From the NCBI RefSeq assembly GCF_025857195.1, contig NZ_CP109787.1, positions 2,545,501 through 2,609,500 on the forward strand: a DNA stretch of 64,000 nucleotides, read 5' to 3'. Positions 52,679 to 61,412 of the stretch are shown here, piece by piece. Position numbers and translations under genes: made by a program. The first letter of the stretch is position 1. Each line of letters starts with the position of its first letter. The notes beneath the pieces are model-generated. The model searched no databases and was not told where the DNA came from. It saw only the letters and a list, made by a program, of their open reading frames with translations. The DNA is from Leisingera thetidis (GTDB taxonomy: Bacteria > Pseudomonadota > Alphaproteobacteria > Rhodobacterales > Rhodobacteraceae).

Positions 52679-52990
52679 ATGAAACGTTTCCTGACCACCG
52701 CGCTTTGCGCAGGATTTCTTGCAGCAATGGCACCCGCGGGCGCCGAGGCCGGCGCTATCGAGCGCGCCTGCCGCCAGTCGGACCGCACCGCCGCCTCGCC
52801 GGGGCTGTGCAGCTGCATCCAGAAAGTGGCCGACCGCAGCCTGACACGGGCCGAGCGCAAGACCGTGTCGAAATGGTTTGCCGACCCGCATCAGGCGCAG
52901 GTGGTGCGCCAGTCCAGCAGCCGCAATGACGAACGGCTGTGGCAGCGCTACAAGGCCTTTGGCGATCACGCGGCGCGCAGCTGCGGCTGA
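52679..52990 (+). CDS. Hypothetical secreted protein with two early cysteines
   Basis: A 103-residue protein with a signal peptide (MKRFLTTALCAGFLAAMAPAGAEA) and a small helical mature domain with four cysteines (ACRQSDR, LCSCIQKVADRSL, SCG). The C-x-C and conserved LCSCIQ motif recall small periplasmic proteins of Alphaproteobacteria without known role. ATG 52679 was chosen since it gives the signal peptide. A terminator follows at 53029-53056. Confidence 0.75.
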   Translation: MKRFLTTALCAGFLAAMAPAGAEAGAIERACRQSDRTAASPGLCSCIQKVADRSLTRAERKTVSKWFADPHQAQVVRQSSSRNDERLWQRYKAFGDHAARSCG

Positions 52991-53028
52991 CGCCCCTCTG
53001 CCGGTTCCGCCGGTCCCCGAAACGGAGC

Positions 53029-53056
53029 AAGGGCGCCCTGCCAGGGCGCCTTTTTT
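53029..53056 (+). terminator. Intrinsic terminator after the secreted-protein gene
   Basis: GGCGCCCTG pairs with CAGGGCGCC (the stem runs from about 53032 to 53050, with flanking A-T pairs) and is followed by six T residues. Confidence 0.88.
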
Positions 53057-53171
53057 GGTTTGATGCATCTGCGCTGCGGCATTTTCGCAAGGGTGCAGGG
53101 CTGCCGCATTGGCCCCCTTGACCGGGCCGGCGCAACGCGGAAGAAACGGCGCAAGGCATTGGAGCAATTGC

Positions 53172-54137
53172 ATGTTGATCAAAGGCGTTACCCTGCGCGG
53201 GCTGGAAGTGTTCGAGGCTTTGGCCAAAACCGGGTCGGTGGCGCAGGCAGCCGAAATGACCGGCCTGAGCCAGCCCGCGGTCAGCCAGCAGATGCGCAAC
53301 CTGGAAAAGGCGCTGGACAGCGAGCTGATCGACCACGGCCGCCGCCCGATGGTGCTGACGGCTGCCGGGCGCAGCTTCCTGGCCCGCACCGAGGCGGTTC
53401 TGGGGGAGCTGCGGCTGGCGCAAAGCGAGCTGACGGTGATGGACCTCACCCACCTGCAGGCGCTGTCGATCGGGCTGATCGACGATTTCGACAACGACCT
53501 GACGCCGCGGCTGGCCACCATCCTGGCCGACAGCCTGACCCAGTGCCGGTTCAAGATGATCACCGCCTCCAGCCATGACATCGTGCGGGCGATGGAGGCG
53601 CGCGAGCTGCATATCGCCGTCGCCGCCACCACCGGTGAACTGCACGAAGGGCTGGTGGAATACCCGCTGGTGCGCGATCCCTTCATCCTGGTGGCGCCCA
53701 AGGGCACGGTGTCCGATGCGGCGCAGGCGGCGGAGCAGCTGCAGGGCCTGCCTTTCCTGCGCTATGCCCGCGAGCAGCTGATCTCGCAGCAGGTCGAAGG
53801 GCTGCTGGCCCGCCAGAAACTGGAGTTCGAGAACCGGTTCGAAGTCGGCTCGCATCTGGCGCTGATGGCGATGGTCGGGCGCCGGATCGGCTGGGCCATC
53901 ACCACGCCGCTGGGCTACATGCGGGCCGGGCGGTTCCACGGCCAGATCGACGCTTTCCCGCTGCCCTTTGGCGAGATGTCGCGAACGATCTCCTTGTTCA
54001 CCGCCGCCGATTGGGCCGACCGGGTGCCGCGGGATGTGGCCGAGACCGTCCGCCGCCTGGTGCAGACCCAGATGATCGATCCCGCGGTGCAGCAGCTGCC
54101 GTTCCTGGCGGGCGGCTTCCGGGTGATCGGCGAATGA
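53172..54137 (+). CDS. LysR-family transcriptional regulator
   Basis: A 321-residue LysR protein. DNA-binding region: LRGLEVFEALAKTGSVAQAAE and LSQPAVSQQMRNLEKALDSEL; the effector domain begins near LQALSIGLIDDFDND. GGAG lies seven bases before ATG 53172, which also gives the family N-terminus; the longer frame adds nothing conserved. Its stop abuts the stop of the convergent phosphatase with no base between. No obvious target is adjacent. Confidence 0.9.
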   Translation: MLIKGVTLRGLEVFEALAKTGSVAQAAEMTGLSQPAVSQQMRNLEKALDSELIDHGRRPMVLTAAGRSFLARTEAVLGELRLAQSELTVMDLTHLQALSIGLIDDFDNDLTPRLATILADSLTQCRFKMITASSHDIVRAMEARELHIAVAATTGELHEGLVEYPLVRDPFILVAPKGTVSDAAQAAEQLQGLPFLRYAREQLISQQVEGLLARQKLEFENRFEVGSHLALMAMVGRRIGWAITTPLGYMRAGRFHGQIDAFPLPFGEMSRTISLFTAADWADRVPRDVAETVRRLVQTQMIDPAVQQLPFLAGGFRVIGE

Positions 54138-54575
54138 CTACAGCGCAGCCTTGAGCCCCTTTGCGGCCTGTTCGATCAGGTCCAGGCAGCCGTCGAAGTC
54201 GCGGGTGTAATAGGGGTCCGGCACATGGTCGGCGCCGCTGTCCGGCGCGTAGCCGGTGAACAGGCGCACCGGGGTCCCGCAGCCCGCCGGGCGCAGTGCC
54301 TCGATGTTTTCCAGGTTGCTGTCATCCATCGCAATGATCAGGTCGAAAGCCTCGAAATCGCCGCGCCGGAACTGCCGCGCGCGCAGATCCGAGATATCCA
54401 GCCCCCGCGCCCGCGCCGCCGCCTGCATCGGCCCGTAAGGCGGCTCGCCGGCATGATAGGACGCGGTGCCGGCACTGTCGGTCTCCGCCTCCGGACACAG
54501 CGCGCGGAACACGCCTTCGGCGGCCGGCGAGCGGCAGATGTTTCCCAGGCAGACAAACAGAATACGGACAGGCAT
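54138..54575 (-). CDS. Low-molecular-weight protein tyrosine phosphatase
   Basis: A 145-residue phosphatase. The P-loop is VCLGNICRSP with nucleophile Cys9 and Arg15; the general acid is the Asp of VPDPYYTRDF near residue 116. Family members remove phosphate from tyrosine in proteins, and some arsenate reductases share the fold. It is an isolated gene here, with GGAG ten bases before the ATG. Its stop touches that of the LysR gene. Confidence 0.93.
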   Translation of the reverse strand: MPVRILFVCLGNICRSPAAEGVFRALCPEAETDSAGTASYHAGEPPYGPMQAAARARGLDISDLRARQFRRGDFEAFDLIIAMDDSNLENIEALRPAGCGTPVRLFTGYAPDSGADHVPDPYYTRDFDGCLDLIEQAAKGLKAAL

Positions 54576-54782
54576 CGGTGCGCGGCTCCTTCGGTCGGAG
54601 CCAGTGATAGGATGTTCCGGAGCCCAGGGAAAGAGCGCCGGGCGGAGTGCCGTCCGGGCCAGGGGCCGGCGTTTCCGCCTGATGCGGTCCGCCCGGCGAA
54701 GCGGCGGCCGCCATCCGGGCCGCGGGCGGGCTGCATCAGGCCGGCAGCGCGGCGGAGCTGCCCGGCTGCGGCCGGACGGCAG

Positions 54783-54806
54783 AAAGCCCGCCAGGCGGCG
54801 GGCTTT
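54783..54806. terminator. Intrinsic terminator downstream of the copper chaperone gene
   Basis: AAAGCCCGCC (54783-54792) pairs perfectly with GGCGGGCTTT (54797-54806) across AGGC. It lies 60 bases beyond the stop of the PCu(A)C gene on the minus strand. Confidence 0.75.
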
Positions 54807-54865
54807 GGGCGCGAGGGAGGGCTGCAGCGCAGCCTGACGCCGCGCCCGCCCTGCCCTTCCTGCGG

Positions 54866-55342
54866 TCAGTCCGCGTGGCCGCCGTGGCCGTCAGCCTTGC
54901 GCTCCAGGTCGACCGGCACTTCGATGTCCATCTCGCCGGCCTTTTCAAACACCAGCGTCAGCTTCACCACGTCGCCATGGCTCAGGGACCGCGTCAGCCC
55001 CATCAGCATCACATGATCGCCGCCGCGCTGCAGCATGCGGGTGCCGCCTTCCTCAATGGCAAAGCCCTCTTCGACATGCATCATCTGCATGACGCCGTCA
55101 TCGCCTTCCTTGTGGGTATGCAGCTGCACCTTGGCCGCGGCCTCCGAGCGGACGCCGATCAGCCGGTCATCCTCATGGGTCTGATTGACAATCTCCATGA
55201 AGGCGGCGCCGGCCTTGGCTGCGGGGGAAGACACCCGCGCGTAAGGCTCATGCACGATGATCTTATGGGCGCCGTCGGCAAAGGCGGATCCGGCCAGGGC
55301 GGCCGCTGCGGCGGCAGCAAGGAATAGGGATTTCAGGGACAT
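54866..55342 (-). CDS. Periplasmic copper chaperone PCu(A)C
   Basis: A 158-residue protein with a signal peptide (MSLKSLFLAAAAAAALAGSAFA) and a cupredoxin-like domain. The copper site pattern H-(M)x10-M-x21-H-x-M is matched in outline by QLHTHKEGDDGVMQMMHVEEG and the HVMLMGL region. A His-rich tail ends the protein (DGHGGHAD). PCu(A)C delivers Cu(I) to cytochrome oxidase, usually with Sco. The DUF2946-like gene lies 45 bases upstream in the same direction. ATG 55342 gives the proper signal peptide. Confidence 0.9.
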   Translation of the reverse strand: MSLKSLFLAAAAAAALAGSAFADGAHKIIVHEPYARVSSPAAKAGAAFMEIVNQTHEDDRLIGVRSEAAAKVQLHTHKEGDDGVMQMMHVEEGFAIEEGGTRMLQRGGDHVMLMGLTRSLSHGDVVKLTLVFEKAGEMDIEVPVDLERKADGHGGHAD

Positions 55343-55387
55343 TTCCTGTCTCCTCATATGTAAGCGTTTGAATACTGAAGGGTTTAG

Positions 55388-55747
55388 CTATGCCTGCGGC
55401 GCGGCGGCCGGCGGCGCCCGGGCGCTTGCCCGCAGCCTGGCATAGCAGCCGCTTGCGGCCGCTTCGGGTGCGGACACCCTGCGCGCCGCCAGCCGCTCCA
55501 GCGTCGGCAGCCCGGTCTGCGGCACCACCGCGTCCAGCAGGTGGAGGACGCAATCGGGACAGACATGCGGCGGCTTCACCGGCCGGCCTTCGCTGTCCGC
55601 ATAGACCGTGACCGCTCCGCTGCCGGTGCAGATCACCATCTGCCCCGCGATATCCCGGCGGCCCTGCAGCGCCGCGGCGCTATGGGCCGTCAGGGCGATG
55701 GCAAGGGCCATGAGCAGGCCGAGATATGTGCGCGCAGGCTGTTTCAT
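55388..55747 (-). CDS. DUF2946-like membrane or secreted protein
   Basis: A 119-residue protein with one N-terminal hydrophobic segment (about residues 7-27) and the motif MVICTGSGAVTVYADSEG followed by HVCPDCVLHLLD, typical of DUF2946 proteins often found near copper genes. The cysteines ICTG and CPDC could bind metal. It precedes the copper chaperone gene, so a linked role in copper handling is likely. The C-terminal half is low complexity in Ala and Pro. Confidence 0.7.
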   Translation of the reverse strand: MKQPARTYLGLLMALAIALTAHSAAALQGRRDIAGQMVICTGSGAVTVYADSEGRPVKPPHVCPDCVLHLLDAVVPQTGLPTLERLAARRVSAPEAAASGCYARLRASARAPPAAAPQA

Positions 55748-55818
55748 CGCTGCCAGATATGCCTCTGCCCCGCCGCCGCCGCAAGGGCCATCGCCGCGGC
55801 AGATTGCGCAAACGCAAA

Positions 55819-55846
55819 CACCGCGCATGAGTGCTCATGCGCGGTG
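55819..55846 (-). terminator. Intrinsic terminator of rpmB
   Basis: CACCGCGCATGAG (55819-55831) pairs perfectly with CTCATGCGCGGTG (55834-55846). On the minus strand it is followed by TTTGCGTTTG, 28 bases past the rpmB stop. Confidence 0.8.
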
Positions 55847-55873
55847 CCCGCAAATTGTAATCCGGTGAAGGGA

Positions 55874-56164
55874 TCAGGCCTGGGCGGTCTGCGCCTTGGC
55901 GATCTCTTTCTTCACTTTCAGCGCGTTGGCCGACAGCTCTTCGTCCTTGGCTTTGGCCAGGAAGGCGTCCAGGCCGCCACGGTGATCAACCGAGCGCAGG
56001 GCAGCTGCGGAGATCTTCAGCTTGACGCCGCGGCCCAGGGTCTCGGACTGCAGGGTCACATCATTCAGGTTCGGCAGAAACCGGCGGCGGGTTCTGTTTT
56101 TCGCATGGCTGACATTGTTGCCAGTCATCGGGCCTTTTCCGGTCAGTTCGCAACGGCGCGACAT
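55874..56164 (-). CDS. rpmB: 50S ribosomal protein L28
   Basis: A 96-residue L28 with the family start [23 protein letters not shown] and RRRFLPNL. The alphaproteobacterial form has the longer C-terminus seen here. GAAGGATGATGAT lies before ATG 56164. It is monocistronic, with a good promoter and a terminator in place. Confidence 0.97.
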   Translation of the reverse strand: MSRRCELTGKGPMTGNNVSHAKNRTRRRFLPNLNDVTLQSETLGRGVKLKISAAALRSVDHRGGLDAFLAKAKDEELSANALKVKKEIAKAQTAQA

Positions 56165-56256
56165 ATCATCATCCTTCGTTTCTGGAGGTCCGGATCGGAT
56201 CCGGGCCATATCACAAGGGGCGCGGCCATTGGCTGCGCCCGAAAACTGGTCCGCTG

Positions 56257-56285
56257 CTCATACGATCAACCAGCAACAGCGTCAA
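56257..56285 (-). promoter_or_regulatory. Candidate promoter of rpmB
   Basis: On the minus strand TTGACG (56280-56285) and TATGAG (56257-56262) are spaced by 17 bases. The -35 matches five of six consensus bases. It lies about 90 bases upstream of rpmB, immediately past the stop of the hydrolase gene. Confidence 0.55.
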
Positions 56286-56295
56286 GTGATTCAAC

Positions 56296-57117
56296 TCAGC
56301 TTTCTTGCCCGCCGCTCAGCCCCGCGGCCTGCGCCGCTGCAAGCGCCTCGAGCCGGGCGTCCGCGGCGGCGCCAAGCGCCATCCGTCCCCGCTGCCGGGC
56401 AGCGCGCGCCAGACGGCGCCAGTAGGTCTGCGACAGCCTGCGCCGCTGCCGGTGCAGCGCCAGAACCCGCGCCGCCGCCAGCGGCCCGGACCGCAGCATC
56501 GACTGCAGGTCCCAGAAACTGCCGCCGTCGCGGATCACCTGGCTGGCCGGGTGCCCGCCGCAGGACAGCCGGCACAGCTGCAGGTCCGGGAACACCGCCT
56601 GGATGTACAGCGCGTGGTTCAGATCCATCTTGCGGAACGGGTCGAACAGCACCACCCCCTGCACGCCGTGGCGGCCATACCGCACCAGATCGCCCAAGCC
56701 GGCATCGAATGCCGCGGCTTCCCGCCGCCGCCGGTCATGCGGCACCACGCCCTGGGCAATTGTATATTGCGGGGAGACCGCGATCAGACGGCTCAGGTTC
56801 AGGTCGGCGGAAAACCGCAGCGCCCCGTAGCCGCCCATCGAAAACCCCATGGCCGCAACGTCGTCATAACCGCTGGCCAGCGCCCGCAGGCTGCGGGACA
56901 GCGCCTTGGTTTCGCTGTTCACATACCAGTCGTTGTTGCGGCACTGGATATGCAGATGGGCATAGCCGTGCTGCGTCATGTTCTTCACCGGGCCGCGGTC
57001 TTCGAACTCTCCGGCCACGGCAACCCGCTGGCGGAAGGTCACAAACAGGCGCTTGGCCTGCGGGTGGAACAGCGAGGCGCGCAGCTCTTCGCCGTCAAAA
57101 ACCCGGATCTCCCGCAT
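56296..57117 (-). CDS. Alpha/beta hydrolase-like protein
   Basis: A 273-residue protein. The nucleophile elbow is MGFSMGGYGAL (Ser at about residue 93), preceded by a strand with DDVAA, consistent with an alpha/beta hydrolase. A likely catalytic Asp lies in VVLFDPF and His in CGGHPAS. The C-terminal 60 residues are Arg/Ala-rich helix. The substrate is unknown; proteins of this type sit near polysaccharide genes in some genomes, but not here. Its stop is close to the rpmB promoter and the start is three bases from the meaB stop, so meaB and this gene may be one transcript. Confidence 0.75.
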   Translation of the reverse strand: MREIRVFDGEELRASLFHPQAKRLFVTFRQRVAVAGEFEDRGPVKNMTQHGYAHLHIQCRNNDWYVNSETKALSRSLRALASGYDDVAAMGFSMGGYGALRFSADLNLSRLIAVSPQYTIAQGVVPHDRRRREAAAFDAGLGDLVRYGRHGVQGVVLFDPFRKMDLNHALYIQAVFPDLQLCRLSCGGHPASQVIRDGGSFWDLQSMLRSGPLAAARVLALHRQRRRLSQTYWRRLARAARQRGRMALGAAADARLEALAAAQAAGLSGGQES

Positions 57118-57120
57118 ATG

Positions 57121-58098
57121 TCAGCCTTTCAGATGGTCCCGCAGCATCCGTTCCGCCGCCGCCGCCGGGGTCAAGGCCCCCTCCGCCACCTGGCCGGACA
57201 GTTCCGCCATGGCGGCCTGCGCGGCGGCGGTGTGCAGCCGCGCCAGCAAGGCCTGGCGCACTTCCTGATCGAACCAGTAGCAGGATTGATCGGCGCGGCG
57301 GCGGTCCCAATGGCCGTTCTGCCGGCGCCAGGCGGTCAGCGCCTGCATCTCCTCCCAGGCCTGCTCCAGCCCGTGTTCCTCAACCGCGGAGACCATCATC
57401 GCCTTGGGGTAGCCCTCGGGGTCCTGCGGCCGCTTGCGCAAGAGCCGCAGGGCGCCGGAGTAGTCGGCGCAGGTGCGGGTGGCCACCGGCTTCAGATCGC
57501 CATCCGCCTTGTTGACCAGAATGAGGTCGGCCATTTCCATGATGCCGCGCTTCACCCCCTGCAGCTCATCGCCGCCGGCGGGCGCCAGCAGCAGCAGGAA
57601 CAGGTCCGACATTTCCGCCACCACGGTTTCCGACTGCCCCACCCCGACGGTCTCGATCAGCACCACGTCGAACCCGGCCGCCTCGCACAGGGCCACCGCC
57701 TCGCGCGAGCGGCGGGCGACGCCGCCCAGGTGGCTCTGGCTGGGGGACGGGCGGATGAATGCGTTCCTGTCGCGGCTGAGGCGCTCCATCCGGGTCTTGT
57801 CGCCCAGAATGGAGCCGCCGGAGCGGGCCGAGCTGGGATCCACCGCCAGCACCGCCACCCGCAGGCCAAGGCCCGTCAGCATCATGCCGAAACTTTCGAT
57901 GAAGGTGGATTTGCCCACCCCCGGCGTGCCCGACAGGCCGATGCGCAGCGACTGGCGCTTGTGCGCGGCCAGATCCGACAGCAGCTCCTGCGCCCGGGCG
58001 CGGTGATCCTCGCGGCCGCTTTCCACCAGGGTGATGGCGCGGGCCAGCGCCCGGCGGTCGCCATCCAGGATTTTCTGCTTCAGCTGTTCGGTATCCAT
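57121..58098 (-). CDS. meaB: Methylmalonyl-CoA mutase-associated GTPase MeaB
   Basis: A 325-residue G3E-family GTPase. The P-loop is GTPGVGKST (about residues 57-65), followed by VLAVDPSSARSGGSILGDKTRM, the switch region VETVGVGQSE (as ETVGVGQSE) and the NKAD guanine motif. MeaB protects and loads adenosylcobalamin-dependent methylmalonyl-CoA mutase. The mutase gene is not in the window. ATG 58098 is typical (MDTEQLKQKIL). The alpha/beta hydrolase gene starts three bases after its stop. Confidence 0.95.
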   Translation of the reverse strand: MDTEQLKQKILDGDRRALARAITLVESGREDHRARAQELLSDLAAHKRQSLRIGLSGTPGVGKSTFIESFGMMLTGLGLRVAVLAVDPSSARSGGSILGDKTRMERLSRDRNAFIRPSPSQSHLGGVARRSREAVALCEAAGFDVVLIETVGVGQSETVVAEMSDLFLLLLAPAGGDELQGVKRGIMEMADLILVNKADGDLKPVATRTCADYSGALRLLRKRPQDPEGYPKAMMVSAVEEHGLEQAWEEMQALTAWRRQNGHWDRRRADQSCYWFDQEVRQALLARLHTAAAQAAMAELSGQVAEGALTPAAAAERMLRDHLKG

Positions 58099-58308
58099 GC
58101 GTGTCTTCCTGTCGTGATTGGCGGGACCTTGGCGCAAGCCCGCCCTGATTGTCCAGAGGCGGCCGGCTGCGGCCCGCTGCGCGGCGCAGACTACATCAGA
58201 CGCCGCCGCAGAAAAGGCGGCAAAACCGCCGCGTCTGATGCGGTTTGCGTATCGCGCGGCGTCCCAAGGCTGCTGGACCTGACCGTCGGCATTGGCGATA
58301 AGGCGGGC

Positions 58309-60768
58309 ATGACCAGATTGCCGATCGAAGACGCCCTCCCCGAACTCCTGGACGCCCTGCGGACGCGGGGCCGTGCCGTGCTGCAGGCGCCGCCCGGCGC
58401 GGGCAAGACCACGCGGGTGCCGCTGGCAATGCTCGAGGCGGGGCTGGCCAAGGGGCGCATCGTAATGCTGGAGCCGCGCCGTCTGGCCACCCGCGCCGCC
58501 GCCGAGCGGATGGCGGAGACGCTGGGCGAGCGGGCCGGGGAAACCGTCGGCTACCGGGTGCGCGGCGATGCCAAGGTGTCGCAATCGACCCGGATCGAGG
58601 TTGTGACCGAAGGCATCCTGACCCGGATGCTGCAGTCGGACCCGGACCTGCCCGGCGTCAGCGCGGTAATCTTTGACGAATTCCACGAACGCTCCCTGAA
58701 CGCCGACCTCGGCCTTGCCCTGTGCCTCGAGGTGGCGGGCGCGCTGCGCGAAGACCTGATCCTGCTGGCAATGTCGGCAACCCTGGACGCCGGGCCGGTA
58801 GCGCAGCTGATGGACGCGCCGATGGTGACCTCCGAGGGGCGCAGCTATCCGGTCGAGACCCGCTGGCTGGACCGCCCCCTGCCCGCCCAGGCCCGCCGTC
58901 TGGATGCGCTGGCCGATCTGGTGGTGCAGGCGGAGAAGGACACCCGCAGCGCAGACAGGGATCAGGGCGGCGGCATCCTGGTCTTCCTGCCCGGCGAGGG
59001 CGAGATCCGCCGCGCCGCCGGCGTGCTGGAAAAACGCCTGCCCGGCCACTGCCATGTCCGGCCGCTGTTCGGCGCCTTGCCCTTTGCCGAGCAGCGCGCC
59101 GCGATCCAGCCCGAGGCTCAGGGCCGCAAGGTGGTGCTGGCGACTTCCATCGCCGAAACCTCGCTGACGATCCAGGACATCCGGGTGGTGGTCGACATGG
59201 GGTCCGCGCGCCGTGCCCGGTTCGATCCCGGCTCCGGCATGTCGCGGCTGGTGACGGAGAAGGTCACCCGCGCCGAGGCGGCCCAGCGCCAGGGCCGCGC
59301 GGGACGGGTGGCGGCGGGCATCTGCTACCGGCTGTGGACCAGGGGCGAGGAAGGCGCGCTGATGGCGTTTCCGCCGGCCGGGATCGAAAGCGCCGACCTC
59401 ACTGCGCTGGCGCTGGAACTGGCGCTGTGGGGGGCTGCGCCGGAGGATCTGTCGTTCCTGACGCCGCCGCCCGCAGGCGCACTGGCAGAGGCGCAGGCGC
59501 TGCTTGCCATGCTGGGCGCGCTCGATGCGCAGGGGCGGATCACCAAACATGGCAAGGCGCTGGCGGCCCTGCCGCTGCATCCGCGTCTTGGCCATATGCT
59601 GCTGCAGGCCGGGCCTGCGGCGGCGCCTTTGGCGGCGCTTCTGGGGGAGCGCGATCCGCTGCGCGGCGCGCCTGCGGATCTGTCTTTGCGGCTGAAGGCG
59701 CTGAAGGATCCCAAGGGGTTTGAACGCGCCCACCCCTACCAGCTGAACCGCCCGGTGGCGGAGCGGATCAAAGCGGAAGCGCGGCGGCTGCAGAGGCAGG
59801 CAGGCCGCCGCGACGCCGGATTGTCTGCGGCAGCAATGGCCGCACTCGCCTATCCCGACCGCATCGGCCAGCGGCGCAAGGGGGACACCCCCCGGTTTGT
59901 TCTGTCCGGCGGCAAGGGCGCGGTGCTCGACGCAAGCGACACACTGGCGGGGGCGCCGCTCATCGTGGCGCTCGACACCGACGGCAACCCGCGCGAGGCC
60001 AGGATCCGCATGGCGGCACAGATTTCGCTGGCGGAAATCCGGGAGCTGTTTGCGGACCAGATCGCCTGGGAGGACACCTGCGATTGGTCCAGGCGCGACC
60101 GGAGGGTGGCCGCGCGCCAGCAGGAGCGGTTCGGCGCCGTGGTGCTGGACGACCGGATCTGGAAGGAGGCGCCGCCGGACGCGGTGGCGCGGGCGATGCT
60201 GGACGGGGTGCGCGATCTGGGCCTGCGCCTCACAGGCGCTGCGGCGCGGCTGGCGGCGCGGGTGGAACTGGTGCGCGCCGAGGGCTTTGATCTGCCCGAT
60301 TTCTCCCTGCCCGGACTGACGGACCGGCTGGAAGACTGGCTGCTGCCGATGCTGGACGGGGTAAAATCGGCCGAGGACTGGAAACGCTTCGATCTGCTGC
60401 CGGCGCTGCAGGCCGCGCTCAGCTGGGAGCAGACGCAGCTTCTGGACCGCGAAGCGCCGGGCAGTTTCCGCACGCCGCTGGGGCGGCGGATCCCGATCGA
60501 CTACGCCGGCGCGGCGCCGGAAATCTCCGTCCGCCTGCAGGAAATGTTCGGCGTCACCCGGCATCCGGCCGCGGGCGGGGTGCCGCTGAAGATCACCCTG
60601 CTGTCGCCGGCCCAGCGGCCGATCCAGATCACCCGCGACCTGCCCGGCTTCTGGGCCGGCTCCTATGCCGATGTGCGCAAGGACATGCGCGCCCAGTACC
60701 CCAGGCACCCCTGGCCCGAGGACCCGACGCAGGAAGACCCGACCCTCAGGGCGAAACGGCGCAAATAG
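58309..60768 (+). CDS. hrpB: ATP-dependent helicase HrpB
   Basis: An 819-residue DEAH-type helicase of normal HrpB length. Walker A is APPGAGKTTRVPLAML, the Walker B/DExH motif is DEFHERSLNADL, motif III SATLD, and motif VI QRQGRAGRVA. The HrpB C-terminal domain follows, with DLPGFWAGSYADVRKDMRAQ (within PW-type end HPWPEDPT). Its function is not settled; E. coli HrpB is related to the mRNA-processing helicase HrpA. It diverges from meaB with 210 bases between. Confidence 0.95.
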   Translation: MTRLPIEDALPELLDALRTRGRAVLQAPPGAGKTTRVPLAMLEAGLAKGRIVMLEPRRLATRAAAERMAETLGERAGETVGYRVRGDAKVSQSTRIEVVTEGILTRMLQSDPDLPGVSAVIFDEFHERSLNADLGLALCLEVAGALREDLILLAMSATLDAGPVAQLMDAPMVTSEGRSYPVETRWLDRPLPAQARRLDALADLVVQAEKDTRSADRDQGGGILVFLPGEGEIRRAAGVLEKRLPGHCHVRPLFGALPFAEQRAAIQPEAQGRKVVLATSIAETSLTIQDIRVVVDMGSARRARFDPGSGMSRLVTEKVTRAEAAQRQGRAGRVAAGICYRLWTRGEEGALMAFPPAGIESADLTALALELALWGAAPEDLSFLTPPPAGALAEAQALLAMLGALDAQGRITKHGKALAALPLHPRLGHMLLQAGPAAAPLAALLGERDPLRGAPADLSLRLKALKDPKGFERAHPYQLNRPVAERIKAEARRLQRQAGRRDAGLSAAAMAALAYPDRIGQRRKGDTPRFVLSGGKGAVLDASDTLAGAPLIVALDTDGNPREARIRMAAQISLAEIRELFADQIAWEDTCDWSRRDRRVAARQQERFGAVVLDDRIWKEAPPDAVARAMLDGVRDLGLRLTGAAARLAARVELVRAEGFDLPDFSLPGLTDRLEDWLLPMLDGVKSAEDWKRFDLLPALQAALSWEQTQLLDREAPGSFRTPLGRRIPIDYAGAAPEISVRLQEMFGVTRHPAAGGVPLKITLLSPAQRPIQITRDLPGFWAGSYADVRKDMRAQYPRHPWPEDPTQEDPTLRAKRRK

Positions 60769-60776
60769 GCGCGCTG

Positions 60777-60828
60777 CCCGGCCCAACGGCTGGCGGCGCA
60801 TCTGCGATGCGCCGCCAGCGGGCGGGAG
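60777..60828 (+). repeat. Intergenic palindromic repeat, copy C
   Basis: Starts CCCGGCCCAAC (60777-60787), ends CGGGCGGGAG (60819-60828). The core is a perfect 14-bp stem (60789-60802 with 60806-60819) around TGC. It lies directly downstream of hrpB. Confidence 0.6.
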
Positions 60829-60948
60829 CACGGCCTTCGCCTGCCTGCCTGCGTTTCGCATCGCCTTGCACCCCCGGGCAATCGGGCGTAGATTCCCACA
60901 AATGCACACAAAACACGGGATCTTCCCCAACAATAAGGCTGAGCACCA

Positions 60949-61407
60949 ATGACAAGCCCCCTGACCCGCGCCTGGAACGAGATCATCAAGCCAATGCTGC
61001 AGCGGCCTGCCCGCGTGCAGGTTGCCGCCCTGTGCTGCCGCACCGGCGCGGAGGGCAAGGAGGTGCTGATGATCACCAGCCGCGGCACCGGGCGCTGGAT
61101 CCTGCCCAAGGGCTGGCCGGTCGAGGGCAAGGACGGCCCGGAATCCGCGCTGCAGGAAGCCTGGGAGGAAGCCGGCGTCAAATCGGCCCGCATCTCGCCG
61201 CAGCCGATTGGCGACTATCATTTCACCAAGCGCCACGACAACGGCACCGAAGAGCCGGTGACCACGCTGATCTTCGAGGCCGAAGTGGAACAGCTGGAGG
61301 ATGACTATCCGGAATCCGCCGAGCGCACCCGCCAGTGGATGAAACCGGATCAGGCTGCACGCTTGGTGGATGAGCCGGAATTGCAGGCCGTTCTGCGCCG
61401 ATTGTAA
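60949..61407 (+). CDS. Nudix hydrolase family protein, DIPP-like, degenerate box
   Basis: A 152-residue protein with the start VAALCCRTG and WILPKGWPVEGKD, then ALQEAWEEAGV. The three consecutive metal-binding glutamates of the Nudix box are retained in EAWEEAG, but the consensus Glu at box position 7 is Lys and the Arg at 15 is Gln. Relatives hydrolyse diphosphoinositol polyphosphates or dinucleoside polyphosphates. AAGG precedes the ATG. Its stop is just six bases from the PHO-box-like site of the phosphate transporter gene, so the two genes are probably separate units. Confidence 0.82.
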   Translation: MTSPLTRAWNEIIKPMLQRPARVQVAALCCRTGAEGKEVLMITSRGTGRWILPKGWPVEGKDGPESALQEAWEEAGVKSARISPQPIGDYHFTKRHDNGTEEPVTTLIFEAEVEQLEDDYPESAERTRQWMKPDQAARLVDEPELQAVLRRL

Positions 61408-61412
61408 AAGTT

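Noticed and set aside
56305-58308. Plus-strand open frame upstream of hrpB, in frame with it
   Set aside because: It lies opposite the hydrolase and meaB genes, has no ribosome binding site, and the HrpB family N-terminus begins at 58309.
57121-61236. A very long open frame on the minus strand (about 1371 codons) running antisense through hrpB into meaB
   Set aside because: Only its last 325 codons encode MeaB; the rest is opposite a full helicase with all motifs on the plus strand and has no family features. High GC content keeps antisense frames open.
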